A stretch of 64,000 bases of DNA from Cellulosimicrobium protaetiae (lineage in GTDB: Bacteria > Actinomycetota > Actinomycetes > Actinomycetales > Cellulomonadaceae), in assembly GCF_009708005.2 (NCBI RefSeq), contig NZ_CP052757.1, positions 3,968,001 through 4,032,000 on the forward strand, given 5' to 3'. The notes beneath the pieces are model-generated. The model had not been told where the DNA came from and did no database searches. It worked only from the letters and a program-made list of their open reading frames with translations. Both the position numbers and the translations under genes were made by a program. This document shows positions 45,901-53,873 of this stretch, piece by piece (position 1 is the first letter of the stretch; the number at the start of each line of letters is the position of its first letter).

Positions 45901-47924
45901 TTCTCCGCGAGGATGAACTTGGAGCACGGCGTGGACGACGTGTTGTTCCGCTCGTCCTTGGTGAAGCGGTAGTACTGGCCGTCGTGCTGCGTCACGGTCG
46001 AGTCGATGACCGAGTAGCCCGGGTCGACCCACACCTGCGCCTCGCTGAACGTCACGAAGTCGCGCGTCGTGGCATACATCATGCGGTTGTAGGTGTTGCC
46101 GGTGTGGTTCGGGTCGTCCTCGGCGTAGAGCTTGGACGCCCAGAAGACGACGTACGCGCCGATGCTCTCGTCGTAGTACGCCTCGGGCGCCCACGTGTTG
46201 CCCGCGGTGTCGGGCGAGACCTTGACCAGGCGCTGGTCCGTCCAGTTCACGAGGTCCGTGGACTCCCACACCATGATCGACTTCGACCCCTGCCGCTGCG
46301 CCGCGTCCCAGCCGTTGCCGTCGTAGATCCGCAGGTCGGTCGCGATCTGGTAGAACTTGTCGCCCTCTGGCGAGCGGATGATGAACGGGTCCCGCAGGCC
46401 CTTCTCCCCGAGCTCCGACGTCAGCACCGGCTGGTTGTCGTTGAGGTTCTGGTACTTCAGCGGGTCGTTGCCCTGGCTGAGGCCGAAGTAGACCTGCTCG
46501 CCCGTCGCGGTGCCCTCGCCCACGAAGTAGGAGAAGAGGTAGCCCGCGAGGTCCTCCTGCGCGGGCAGAGCGGGGACGTGCGCCGCGAGCTCGCGCGTGG
46601 CGCTCGCTGCGCCCACGGTCACCGTCGCCGTGAGCGTCACGGTCTCGGCGTCCTCGCCGTGCGCGGGCCGCGTGACCTCGCCCGTCGGGCTGATCGTGCC
46701 CGACGACGACGCCCACGCCACGCTCGCGCCGTGCAGCCCCGCGGTGGGCAGGGTGAGGTTGCCGCGCACGTCGTCGAGGTTCGTCACCTCGAGCGCCGCG
46801 GCCGCGGCGTCGGCCTTGGCCTGGTCGCCGTCGCCCGGCAGGACCGTGACGTCGAACGTCCGCGTCTCGGTCGCGCCGCGCAGCGCCACCGTCGCGGTGA
46901 GCGTCGCGGTCGCGGGCTCGTCGCCCGCGGGGCGCGTGACGGCACCGCTCGCGGAGACGACGGCGTCGTCCGAGCTGGCCCAGGTCACCGCCGAGCCGCC
47001 GACGCCCTTCGCCGGGAGCGCGAGGTCGGTGACGACGGCGGTCGTGTCGCCGAGGTCCAGGGCGGCGGCGTCGGCCGCCACGGCGTCCTGTGCCGAAGCC
47101 GCCGCGACGTCGGCGACCTCCTGCGCGGTCAGCGCGCGGTCGTAGAGCCGGAAGTCCTTCATGCGGCCCTTGAAGAGGTTGTCGGCGGCGTAGGCCGACT
47201 TCCCGAGCGCGTTCGCGGTCGTCGTGCCGCCGCCGATCGCACCGGGCGTGATGGTCACGGCCGTGTTCTGCCCGACCTGCGCGCCGTCCTCGTACAGCCG
47301 CGCGGTGCCGCCGCCGAGCGTGTACGTGATCGTCTTCCAGACGCCGCGCTGCAGCGCGGCGGCGGGGGCCTTGGCGGTGTTCTGCTCGCGACCCCACGCG
47401 AGGTCGGAGATCGACGCACGGTAGTTCGCGTTGCCCGTCGAGAACAGGTACCCGTCCCCGGACTGCGGGGTGCCGACCGCGGGGTTGCCGAGGGTGTAGA
47501 AGAAGTAGTTGCCGGTCAGCGACGCGTCGACCCACACGTCCGCGCTCACCGTCACGGCGTCGTAGCCGGCCAGGAGGTCGTCGGGCAGGTCGACGTGGTT
47601 GGACCCGCCGAACATCAGGCCCTGGCCGGGCTGCCAGCCGCCGCCGGAGCCGGTGAGGGTCCCGTCCAGGCCGTTGCCGGAGGCGTCGTGCGCGACGGTG
47701 CCCGCGGTCTCGTCGAGCGGGAGCCAGAGCCGGAGCCCCTCCGCGCTCGGCTCGGCCGCAGCCGGGACCGGCGCGGGTTCCGTGGGCATCGGGCCGGCGG
47801 CCGCCGCGCCCACGGGCGCGAGCGGTGCGACCAGCGCGAGCCCGAGGAGCGCCGCGAGCGAGCGGCGTCGGCGTCGGGCGCGGGGCTCCGCGGGCGTCGG
47901 GGGTGGTTCGTGGCGTGAGGTCAT
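42987..47924 (-). CDS. Secreted double-GH43 multidomain arabinan-active enzyme
   Basis: A 1645-residue exported protein with two catalytic domains. Order: signal peptide (1-43), LamG (about 60-275), two Ig-like domains (about 280-450), GH43 domain 1 (about 458-770; D512, D641, E705), Big_4-like (785-855), Big_2-like (858-942), LamG 2 (945-1155), Ig-like (1160-1238), GH43 domain 2 (1245-1540; triad D1251 in TYADPN, D1374 in QAIDPAAF, E1427 in FREGLF), and the shared C-terminal module (1551-1645). The two GH43 domains belong to different subgroups, implying two linkages cut. The ATG at 47924 has GAGGAG upstream; the open frame to 48428 crosses operators. Paired LacI-type sites precede it. Confidence 0.88.
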   Translation of the reverse strand: MTSRHEPPPTPAEPRARRRRRSLAALLGLALVAPLAPVGAAAAGPMPTEPAPVPAAAEPSAEGLRLWLPLDETAGTVAHDASGNGLDGTLTGSGGGWQPGQGLMFGGSNHVDLPDDLLAGYDAVTVSADVWVDASLTGNYFFYTLGNPAVGTPQSGDGYLFSTGNANYRASISDLAWGREQNTAKAPAAALQRGVWKTITYTLGGGTARLYEDGAQVGQNTAVTITPGAIGGGTTTANALGKSAYAADNLFKGRMKDFRLYDRALTAQEVADVAAASAQDAVAADAAALDLGDTTAVVTDLALPAKGVGGSAVTWASSDDAVVSASGAVTRPAGDEPATATLTATVALRGATETRTFDVTVLPGDGDQAKADAAAAALEVTNLDDVRGNLTLPTAGLHGASVAWASSSGTISPTGEVTRPAHGEDAETVTLTATVTVGAASATRELAAHVPALPAQEDLAGYLFSYFVGEGTATGEQVYFGLSQGNDPLKYQNLNDNQPVLTSELGEKGLRDPFIIRSPEGDKFYQIATDLRIYDGNGWDAAQRQGSKSIMVWESTDLVNWTDQRLVKVSPDTAGNTWAPEAYYDESIGAYVVFWASKLYAEDDPNHTGNTYNRMMYATTRDFVTFSEAQVWVDPGYSVIDSTVTQHDGQYYRFTKDERNNTSSTPCSKFILAEKAAELRSTDYDFITDCIGKANSLGGGINQGEGPTIFKSNTEEKWYLFIDEFGGRGYVPFESTSLDAAEWTMSTDYQMPSRPRHGTVLPVTQAEYDRLLSTYQPDAFVESVEDVAVTVQTGSAPVLPASVTAHYADGSTGPADVTWDAVDPASYAQAGSFEVAGSLGGGVSVRARAVVTVTDDVVPVEGLSVTPESLQVGVGGTRQLSATVTPANATARAIRWASDDAGVATVSADGVVTGVGEGHAMVTATTADGSHTAYVAVEVTTEIPGLVVRYALDETSGTSAANTAPGSSFGPATLTNGAAFSGTGEGVTLDGTNDYVDLPDHLLAGLTDVTVGLDVKVATDQATPYFVYGLGNTSGTAGNGYLFTTGNAYRTSIATGNWTTEQTVTKNANLQRGVWKHLTYTLSGTTAVLYEDGVEVGRQTGVTIDPKDIGDGSTLANYLGRSLYSGDRYLKGSVRDFRIYDRALTADEVYQVGADHTAVTGAELDALKVPAIVDGASSTVTLAVEPGTDVSALAPVLTVSPRATVTPGNGSVQDFTQPVEYTVTGPDGSSRTWTVQAKQMGSPVLPGTYADPNIAQFGDTFYLYATTDGTPGWGGKDFYVWKSTDLVTWERSEQPFLTLDGTNGNVPWATGNAWAPTIIERDGKYYFYFSGHNPTYNRKTIGVAVADSPEGPFMAQPTAMITNGEAVTSGQAIDPAAFRDPETGKFWLLWGNGGPSNGPVMAELNDDMTSIKQDTLRRIPGLTDFREGLFLNYRDGVYHLTYSIDDTGSENYRVGYATSDSIDGPWTYRGVILEKDASQGILGTGHSSILNVEGTDDWYIAYHRFAIPGGDGTHRETTIDRLTFGDDGLIQEVVPTLESVDPVDVAPTPRVELTVEATPRCLAGKVYVAVRATNAGDVPADVTLTTPYGTKTFAAVAPGANAYQSFATRATSVPAGTVTVTGTAVLDGAPVTTPYDVTYDADTCG

Positions 47925-47987
47925 CGGTGACTCCTCGTCGTCGTGCCCGGCGGCAGCGCCGGTCGCACGTCCGCCGTCGGACGCGCG

Positions 47988-48015
47988 TGTGAACGCTAAC
48001 ATGTGAGCGCAAACA
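47988..48015. promoter_or_regulatory. Two abutting LacI-type operators
   Basis: TGTGAACGCTAACA (47988-48001) and TGTGAGCGCAAACA (48002-48015) are 14-base sites of the pattern TGTGARCGNNNACA. They lie 64-91 bases upstream of the double-GH43 start codon. The same pattern occurs before the GH51 gene. LacI-family regulators of sugar genes bind such sites; no lacI gene is in the window. Confidence 0.7.
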
Positions 48016-48045
48016 TAGCGAGGGTCGAAGGCGACCCACTCCGCC

Positions 48046-48064
48046 GAAACCGTTATCGAGTTTC
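48046..48064. promoter_or_regulatory. GAAAC/GTTTC inverted repeat
   Basis: GAAAC (48046-48050) and GTTTC (48060-48064) flank nine bases, upstream of the paired LacI-type sites. It may be a second operator of a different regulator; the call is weak. Confidence 0.3.
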
Positions 48065-48125
48065 CGCGGTGTCCGGGCCGGCACGTCCCGGCACCTGGAC
48101 ACTCCCGCGGGTCTGCCCGACCACC

Positions 48126-48183
48126 GATGCGCTTCCGATCGAGCGATGCGCGCAGACGTGCATCGCTCGATCGGAAGCGCATC
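48126..48183 (-). terminator. Very long perfect hairpin after the 48.3-kb GH43 gene
   Basis: Arms of 24 bases (48126-48149 and 48160-48183) are perfect reverse complements around a 10-base loop. It begins about 100 bases past the stop codon of the upstream minus-strand gene and separates it from the next operon's promoter. Confidence 0.7.
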
Positions 48184-48282
48184 ACTCGACGCACAGAGGG
48201 GCATCCAGCGGCAGAGCGGGCCGGCGTCCGCGACGCCGACCCGCTCACGGGACGTCCGGGCGCGACGTGCGCCCGTCCGCCC

Positions 48283-50700
48283 TCAGCCCCCGCAGGCGAG
48301 CGCGTCGAACGCGATCTCGTACGGCGTGCTGACGTCGGCGCCGTCGACCGGCGCCGTGCCGGTGACGGTCGCGACCCCGGCCGCGAGCGACGTGGACCGG
48401 GCCGCGAACGACTGGTACGCGCTCGCACCCGGCGCGACGTCGCTCACGACGCGCGTCCCGAACGGCGTCGCGAGCGTGACGTCGACCGGGACGTCGCCCG
48501 GGTTCGTCGCACGCACCGCCACGTAGGCCTTGCCCGCGAGGCAGCGTGCGGACGCGGTGACGTCGAGCTCGACGACCGGGCCGGCGGCGTCGGCCGCGAA
48601 CTCCCACGTGTCCACCTCGACGAGGTCGACGCCCGCGGGGCCGGCGAACGTGAAGTACACGTCGTGGACGCCGCTCACGCCCTCGAGGGCGGCGGTCACG
48701 TCCGCCCACTCGCCGACGGGGGTGTCGAGGTCGAGCGTCCCGACGACGGCACCCTCGCGGTCGTCGAGGCGCACCTCGACGGTCGCGCCGTCGACGAGCG
48801 GCTTGACGCGCGCCGTGACGCTCGCGGCACCGTCGCCGAAGTCGACCGACGACAGCGCCGACCAGTCGCCGGCGTCGACGTCGCGGACGACGAGGTTCGG
48901 CGCCTGGGCGCCGAACTGCGCCGAGCCGCCGTCGACCTTCGCCGTGGTGAGCCCCTGCTGCCAGGCGAAGGTCTCGGCCTCGAGCACCTGGAACGGGTCG
49001 AGGTCCTTGACCTGGTCCACGCCCGCGTAGTCGCCCACGACCTGCTGGACCGTGCCGTCCGCGTTGAACGTCAGCTCCTGGATGTGCGGGCTGCGGTAGC
49101 CCTGCGTGGTGCTGCCGTTGATGCGCTTGTTGAGCGTGGGCGCGTGGTACGTGAAGTAGTACTTGCCGTCCAGCTCGAACACCGACTGGTGGTTGTTGCC
49201 GCCGGTGCCCGCGCCGAAGAACTGCGACTGGTTCGGGAACATCACGCCGGCGTAGGTTTCCTTGGGGAACGACATCGGGTCGTCGGAGATCATGTAGCCG
49301 ATCTGCCCGCCGCCCGGGTACCCCGGGAGCGTGGCCTGGTTGCCGCCGAAGTCGTTGCCGCCGAAGTGCGACGAGTACGACAGGTAGTACTTGCCCTCGC
49401 GCTCGAAGACCTGCGCCGCCTCGAACGCCACGGGCGCGTCCACGACGGCCGCGGTCCCCTGCGTCGAGACCATGTCGTCGCCGAGCTCGATGACGCGGAT
49501 GTTCTTCGGGTTGTTGAACCGCTCCGCCGCGGGCATCGACGTCGACGCCGGGCCGCCGCCGAAGTAGAGGTATGCGCCGTCGTCGGTGACGAGCGGCGCC
49601 GGGTCGAACTTCCAGGCCACGGCCTCGGCGCCCGGGGTGCGCCCGTCGATGAGCGTGCTGTCGCGCTCGCTCGTCCACGGTCCGAGCGGCGAGGTGCCCG
49701 TGATGACGTTCGACGACCCGCCGCCGTTGGCGTAGTAGAGGAAGTACTTGTCGACGCCGTCGACCGTCTTCTTCGCCATGCCCGGCGCCCACGAGTTGTT
49801 CGTGAAGGGCGCGACGCCCTGCGGCCCCGCGACCTGGATCTCGCCGTGGTCCGTCCAGTTCACGAGGTCCTCGGACGAGATGAGCGTGATCTGGTTGATG
49901 CTGCCGTAGTTGATCTGCGGCGAGACGCCCGTCACCGGGTCGGGCGCGTAGCCCTGGGTGTCGTTCGTCATGTACATGTACACGCGACCGTCCTCGACGA
50001 ACCCGAACCCGTCGGCCCCGAACTTGTGGGAGATGAGCGGGTTGTGCTCGCCGGGCACCTTGCCGAGCACCTCGATCGTCTTCGAGGGCGGTCCGGGTGG
50101 GGCCGCGCCGACGACGGAGACGTCGTCGAGCACGAAGTCCATGAGGTGCGTCGCCGGGTCGGCGGACGGGTTGCTCGTCCACGGCGTCTCGAAGAACAGC
50201 CGCGCGGTGCCGACGTTCTGGTCGGCCGGGATCGTGAACCGGCCGTCGAACGTCGCCCACTGGCCCTTGGTCGCGGTGACGCTCACCAGGTTGGTGTACG
50301 ACCCGCCGCCGTAGTGCATCGTGGCGAAGAACTGCTTGGTGGCCGGGGCCGCGGCGGCGTCGTACCGGATCCTCGCGGTGAGCTCGTACGTCTCGCCCGC
50401 GCGGACCTTGCCGCTGAGGTCCTGCATCGGACCGGAGCCGGTCGTCGCACGCTCGGTGGTCAGGGCTGCGGCCGCGCCCGCGAACGCCTGGTCGGTGGTC
50501 GACAGCACGGCCTTGTCGGTCGCGTTGCCGTTGTTGACGAACCAGCCGGTCGTGCCGTCCTCGAAGCCGCCGTTGACGACCAGCTCCTCGTCCGCGGCGT
50601 ACGACGGCAGCGCGGCGAGCGACGCGGAGAGCAGCGTCGCGAGCGCGGCCCCGGCGACGGCGCCGCGCAGGCGACGTCGTCTGCGGTGGTGCGTGTCCAT
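48283..50700 (-). CDS. Secreted GH43 glycosidase with CBM4/9-like and CBM6-like domains
   Basis: An 805-residue exported enzyme. Order: signal peptide (1-35), a CBM4_9-type sandwich (about 38-198; LVVNGGFEDGTTGWF opening), GH43 catalytic domain (about 207-560; GEHNPLISHKFGADGFGF, D366 in WKFDPAPL, E427 in VAFEAAQVFE), CBM6-like domain (about 568-702; FQVLEAETFAW), and the shared C-terminal module (709-805, RCLAGK...ACGG). It is likely a beta-xylosidase or alpha-arabinofuranosidase; sequence does not decide which. The ATG at 50700 is preceded by GAGGAGG. It follows the 965-residue GH43 gene and ends at the long hairpin. Confidence 0.88.
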   Translation of the reverse strand: MDTHHRRRRRLRGAVAGAALATLLSASLAALPSYAADEELVVNGGFEDGTTGWFVNNGNATDKAVLSTTDQAFAGAAAALTTERATTGSGPMQDLSGKVRAGETYELTARIRYDAAAAPATKQFFATMHYGGGSYTNLVSVTATKGQWATFDGRFTIPADQNVGTARLFFETPWTSNPSADPATHLMDFVLDDVSVVGAAPPGPPSKTIEVLGKVPGEHNPLISHKFGADGFGFVEDGRVYMYMTNDTQGYAPDPVTGVSPQINYGSINQITLISSEDLVNWTDHGEIQVAGPQGVAPFTNNSWAPGMAKKTVDGVDKYFLYYANGGGSSNVITGTSPLGPWTSERDSTLIDGRTPGAEAVAWKFDPAPLVTDDGAYLYFGGGPASTSMPAAERFNNPKNIRVIELGDDMVSTQGTAAVVDAPVAFEAAQVFEREGKYYLSYSSHFGGNDFGGNQATLPGYPGGGQIGYMISDDPMSFPKETYAGVMFPNQSQFFGAGTGGNNHQSVFELDGKYYFTYHAPTLNKRINGSTTQGYRSPHIQELTFNADGTVQQVVGDYAGVDQVKDLDPFQVLEAETFAWQQGLTTAKVDGGSAQFGAQAPNLVVRDVDAGDWSALSSVDFGDGAASVTARVKPLVDGATVEVRLDDREGAVVGTLDLDTPVGEWADVTAALEGVSGVHDVYFTFAGPAGVDLVEVDTWEFAADAAGPVVELDVTASARCLAGKAYVAVRATNPGDVPVDVTLATPFGTRVVSDVAPGASAYQSFAARSTSLAAGVATVTGTAPVDGADVSTPYEIAFDALACGG

Positions 50701-50733
50701 GGATCCTCCTCGATCGATGTGGGTGTCCTGCGC

Positions 50734-50754
50734 GTCCGCGCGTCTCGCGCGGAC
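50734..50754 (-). terminator. Short hairpin between two GH43 genes
   Basis: GTCCGCGCG and CGCGCGGAC form a 9-base stem with a TCT loop, 68 bases past the stop codon of the upstream gene. A second small stem lies at 50764-50783. Either could attenuate read-through. Confidence 0.35.
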
Positions 50755-50821
50755 GGTCGTGCCGACGGCGGGGTCGCGCCGTCGTCCTGCGCCCTCCTCT
50801 CGTCCGGGACCGGCGGCTTGG

Positions 50822-53719
50822 TCAGCCGCCGTACGCGACCGTGCGGGTCGCGGTCGACCCGTCGGTCGAGCGGGTGACCGAGACCGTCACCTCGCCCGCC
50901 GGGACGCTCGTGAGGCGGCTCGCGAAGGCCTGGTACGCGTTGCGGCCCGGCTCGACGTCGGCGAACGACCGGCTGCCGTACGGCGTGGTGACGACGACGT
51001 CCACGGGCACGTCCTCGGCGTTCGTCACGCGCACGGCGACGTAGTCCTTCCCCGCCAGGGCGCGCACGCTCGCCTCGACCGTGAAATCGACCTCGGCGGC
51101 GTCGGCCCGCACGAGGGACGCGACGGCGAGCGCGAGCGCCCGCGCGGGTGCGTCCGCCTCGTTCTGCGTCGACGGCGCGGTCGTGGCCCGTGCCGACGCG
51201 AGCCCCTTCGCGACGGCGGACCACGACTCGACCGTGTAGTCCGCCGGCTCGAGCCCCTCGGCCTCGGCGACGACGGCGTCGAGCGCGGAGCGGTCGGCGC
51301 CGCCGTCGGCGTCAAGCACGTCGCTGAGGAGGAAGTGGTCGAAGTCCACGTGCCCGCCGGTCCGCTCCTTGGCGTAGGAGAAGAGGCCGAACCGGTAGCC
51401 CATGAAGTGGGAGAGGCTCCAGTCCATGACGAGCGGCCCCTGACGTGCACCGAGCGGCTGCCAGGTCCGCCCGTCGAGGCTGTACGAGTACTGCACCCAG
51501 AGCTGGCCGTTCGGCGAGGCGAAGTCCGCGTCCGCCTTGAGGTGCACGTCCGTCCGCTCGCCCAGCGGGACCTGCGACCCGGGGACGAACGACTCGACCG
51601 CCTCGCGGTCGATCGTGTCGGTGAACGGCTGGAGCCGGGTGACCAGACCGAGCGTGCGCTCGCCGTCGACCTGCTGGACGCCCGCGTACGCGAAGCTGCG
51701 CCCGTAGACGGCGAGGCCGGCGACGTCGCCGTCGAGCATGCCGGAGACGTCGAGCCTCGTCTGGGCCGACGACGTCGGGCCGAACGTGCGCTGACCGAGG
51801 GTGTTGCGCGCCTCCTCGAGATACGTGAGGTCGCGTCCGGGCGCCTTCGTGTACTCCGCCTCGCCGGTCACGACGTGCCCGTTGGTCAGGCGCAGCCAGC
51901 CCTCGCGCTCGGTGAGCGACCAGTACCGGTTGTCCGGCGCGTGGTTCCACTGCCACGCGAGGTCGAGGTCCGAGCCGTTGTACGACACCTCCTCGAGCGT
52001 GGGTGTCTCGACGTCCGGCGCGCGGCCGACCACGGAGACGTCGTCGAGCAGGTACTCGACGCTCGACGACGGCGGCTGCGGGTTGCCCCACGGCGTCTCG
52101 ACCGCGAGCTTGAAGGTCCGGACGTCCGCGTCCTGCGGGACGGTGTAGGTGCCCCGCACGGTCGTCCACTCCCCCGGCGTGGCGTTCGCCCACGCGAGCG
52201 TGGTGACGCCCGCGCCCCAGTCCCCGACGAGGTTGAAGCGGACCTGCGCGGGCCCGGAGGCGTAGCGGACCCGGGCCGAGACCTCGTAGGTCGCGCCCGC
52301 CTGGATCTTCCCGCCGAGCTGCTGGTTCGGCCCGGAGCCGTTGAGCGTCCGGCCCGCGACGCGCAGCGCGCCCGTGCCCGACGCGGCGCCGCTCGTCTCG
52401 CGCGACAGCGTCGCGCCGAACTGCGCAGCCCAGGGCGCGGTCCCGGCGTCCTCGAACCCGGGGTTGGCGACGATCTCGACGCCGAGCAGCGACTCGTCGT
52501 ACGTCGGCGCCTCGGGGACCTCCCAGACGGTGTCGCTGAACGCGCGGTGCTCGGCGTCGTTCGCGAAGTCGTCGGAGGCGACGATGCTCTTCAGCCGCTC
52601 CCGGCGCTCGGTCGCCGGGTCCAGCACGATCGGCTTGGCGAACGTGTCGCCGACGCGGACGGCGCCGTCGTCGCCGAACGTGGGCCAGCCGTCCTCCCAC
52701 GTCGCGGGGATGAGCGCGGGGATGCGGCCGAGCGGGTAGGTGTCGCGGAAGAACATCCCCCACCACGCGTAGCCGCCCGCGCCGTCGGGCACCTCGACCA
52801 GCCCGCCCTGGGCGAAGCCGTCGGAGTTCAGCGCGCTGCGCGCCTCGTACGGGTTCGACCCGTCGGCGGTCTCGTAGCGACCCAGCAGGTGCGGGGAGCG
52901 GAACAGCACCTCCTGCCGGTTCTGGCCGCTGGGCCAGGTGATGATCGCGACGTAGTACTCGCCGTCGATGTAGTGCACCTGCGCGCCCTCGAACAGCCCG
53001 CCGACGAACGGCTCGCCCGCGTAGTCCACGGCGCGGAAGATGTTCGGGAAGTCCGCCTCGATCGCGGTGAGGTCGTCGTTCAGCCGGACGGCGCTCGTCG
53101 CGCCCGAGCCGTAGAAGATGTAGGGCGTCCCCCCGTCGGCCTCGTCGAAGAACAGCGACGGGTCGTGGAACCCCCGGCCGAGCGCCGTGCGCTCCCACGC
53201 GCCGTGCTCGACGTCGTCCGTGCGGAAGAGGTACGACCCCCCGAGGTCGTTGGTGTTGAACACCACGTAGAACGTGCCGTCGCGGTAGCGCAGCGAGGAC
53301 GCCCACTGCCCGTTGCCGTAGCCGTTCTTCCCGTTGCGCAGCGACGACACGTCGCCGACGCCGAGCCGGTCGTAGACGTAGCCGACGATCTCCCAGCTCA
53401 CGAGGTCGTACGACTTCATGATCGGCGCACCCGGGGCGAGGTGCATCGTCGTGCTGATCATGTAGTAGAGGTCGCGGCCCTCGTCGTTCTCGGCCGCGGG
53501 GACGCGCGTGACGCTGATGTCCGGGACGTCGCTGCGCAGGAGCGGGACGTCGTACGTCCCGTCGCCGCGGTCGGTCGTGGTGAGGCCGGTGAGGGCGCTC
53601 GCCGTCGGGGGCTCGCCGTCGGCCGTCGCGGTGGCGTGCGCCGCGGGCAGGCTCGCCCCGAGCGCCAGCACACCCGCCACGACCGCCGCCGCGGCTCGTC
53701 GTCTCCGATGTCTGCTCAT
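50822..53719 (-). CDS. Secreted GH43 glycosidase with inserted CBM4/9-like domain and FIVAR
   Basis: A 965-residue exported enzyme. Order: signal peptide (1-30), GH43 domain (about 50-380; D67 in SDVPDISV, D186 in FHDPSLF, E244 in GLFEGAQ), the start of a C-terminal beta-sandwich (about 385-410), a CBM4_9-like domain (about 413-565), the rest of the sandwich (575-800), a FIVAR-like helical segment (811-873), and the shared C-terminal module (876-965). This copy of the module lacks both conserved cysteines (RALAGK, and an end VAYGG). The arrangement is most like GH43 beta-xylosidase/arabinofuranosidases. GAGGAGG precedes the ATG. Confidence 0.87.
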   Translation of the reverse strand: MSRHRRRRAAAAVVAGVLALGASLPAAHATATADGEPPTASALTGLTTTDRGDGTYDVPLLRSDVPDISVTRVPAAENDEGRDLYYMISTTMHLAPGAPIMKSYDLVSWEIVGYVYDRLGVGDVSSLRNGKNGYGNGQWASSLRYRDGTFYVVFNTNDLGGSYLFRTDDVEHGAWERTALGRGFHDPSLFFDEADGGTPYIFYGSGATSAVRLNDDLTAIEADFPNIFRAVDYAGEPFVGGLFEGAQVHYIDGEYYVAIITWPSGQNRQEVLFRSPHLLGRYETADGSNPYEARSALNSDGFAQGGLVEVPDGAGGYAWWGMFFRDTYPLGRIPALIPATWEDGWPTFGDDGAVRVGDTFAKPIVLDPATERRERLKSIVASDDFANDAEHRAFSDTVWEVPEAPTYDESLLGVEIVANPGFEDAGTAPWAAQFGATLSRETSGAASGTGALRVAGRTLNGSGPNQQLGGKIQAGATYEVSARVRYASGPAQVRFNLVGDWGAGVTTLAWANATPGEWTTVRGTYTVPQDADVRTFKLAVETPWGNPQPPSSSVEYLLDDVSVVGRAPDVETPTLEEVSYNGSDLDLAWQWNHAPDNRYWSLTEREGWLRLTNGHVVTGEAEYTKAPGRDLTYLEEARNTLGQRTFGPTSSAQTRLDVSGMLDGDVAGLAVYGRSFAYAGVQQVDGERTLGLVTRLQPFTDTIDREAVESFVPGSQVPLGERTDVHLKADADFASPNGQLWVQYSYSLDGRTWQPLGARQGPLVMDWSLSHFMGYRFGLFSYAKERTGGHVDFDHFLLSDVLDADGGADRSALDAVVAEAEGLEPADYTVESWSAVAKGLASARATTAPSTQNEADAPARALALAVASLVRADAAEVDFTVEASVRALAGKDYVAVRVTNAEDVPVDVVVTTPYGSRSFADVEPGRNAYQAFASRLTSVPAGEVTVSVTRSTDGSTATRTVAYGG

Positions 53720-53770
53720 GTTCTTCCTCCTCGTCGAGGTCCTGCCGTCGTGGGCTTCATCTGGGGGATA

Positions 53771-53792
53771 TCGATGTCGGTACCGATATCGA
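53771..53792. promoter_or_regulatory. Near-perfect 22-bp palindrome upstream of a GH43 gene
   Basis: The site centres on CGGTACCG and is flanked by TCGAT and ATCGA arms, with GATATC just outside. It lies 52-73 bases upstream of the GH43 start codon and is unlike the TGTGARCG sites, so a different regulator is likely. Confidence 0.5.
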
Positions 53793-53873
53793 CGGACACC
53801 GCGTCGCTGCCGTGCGGCGTCCCCGCGGCCCGTCGGACCGACCGCGAGGACGCCCGTGCGGCGCGCGGGTCGC

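Noticed and set aside
42783-47918. A 1711-codon plus-strand ORF opposite the double-GH43 gene.
   Set aside because: It is the antisense shadow of a high-GC gene: Arg/Val/Asp-rich, without domains, while the minus strand encodes clear GH43, LamG and Ig-like domains.
47925-48428. N-terminal extension of the double-GH43 ORF up to 48428.
   Set aside because: It would run through two operators and the long hairpin, and the ATG at 47924 has GAGGAG and starts a proper signal peptide.
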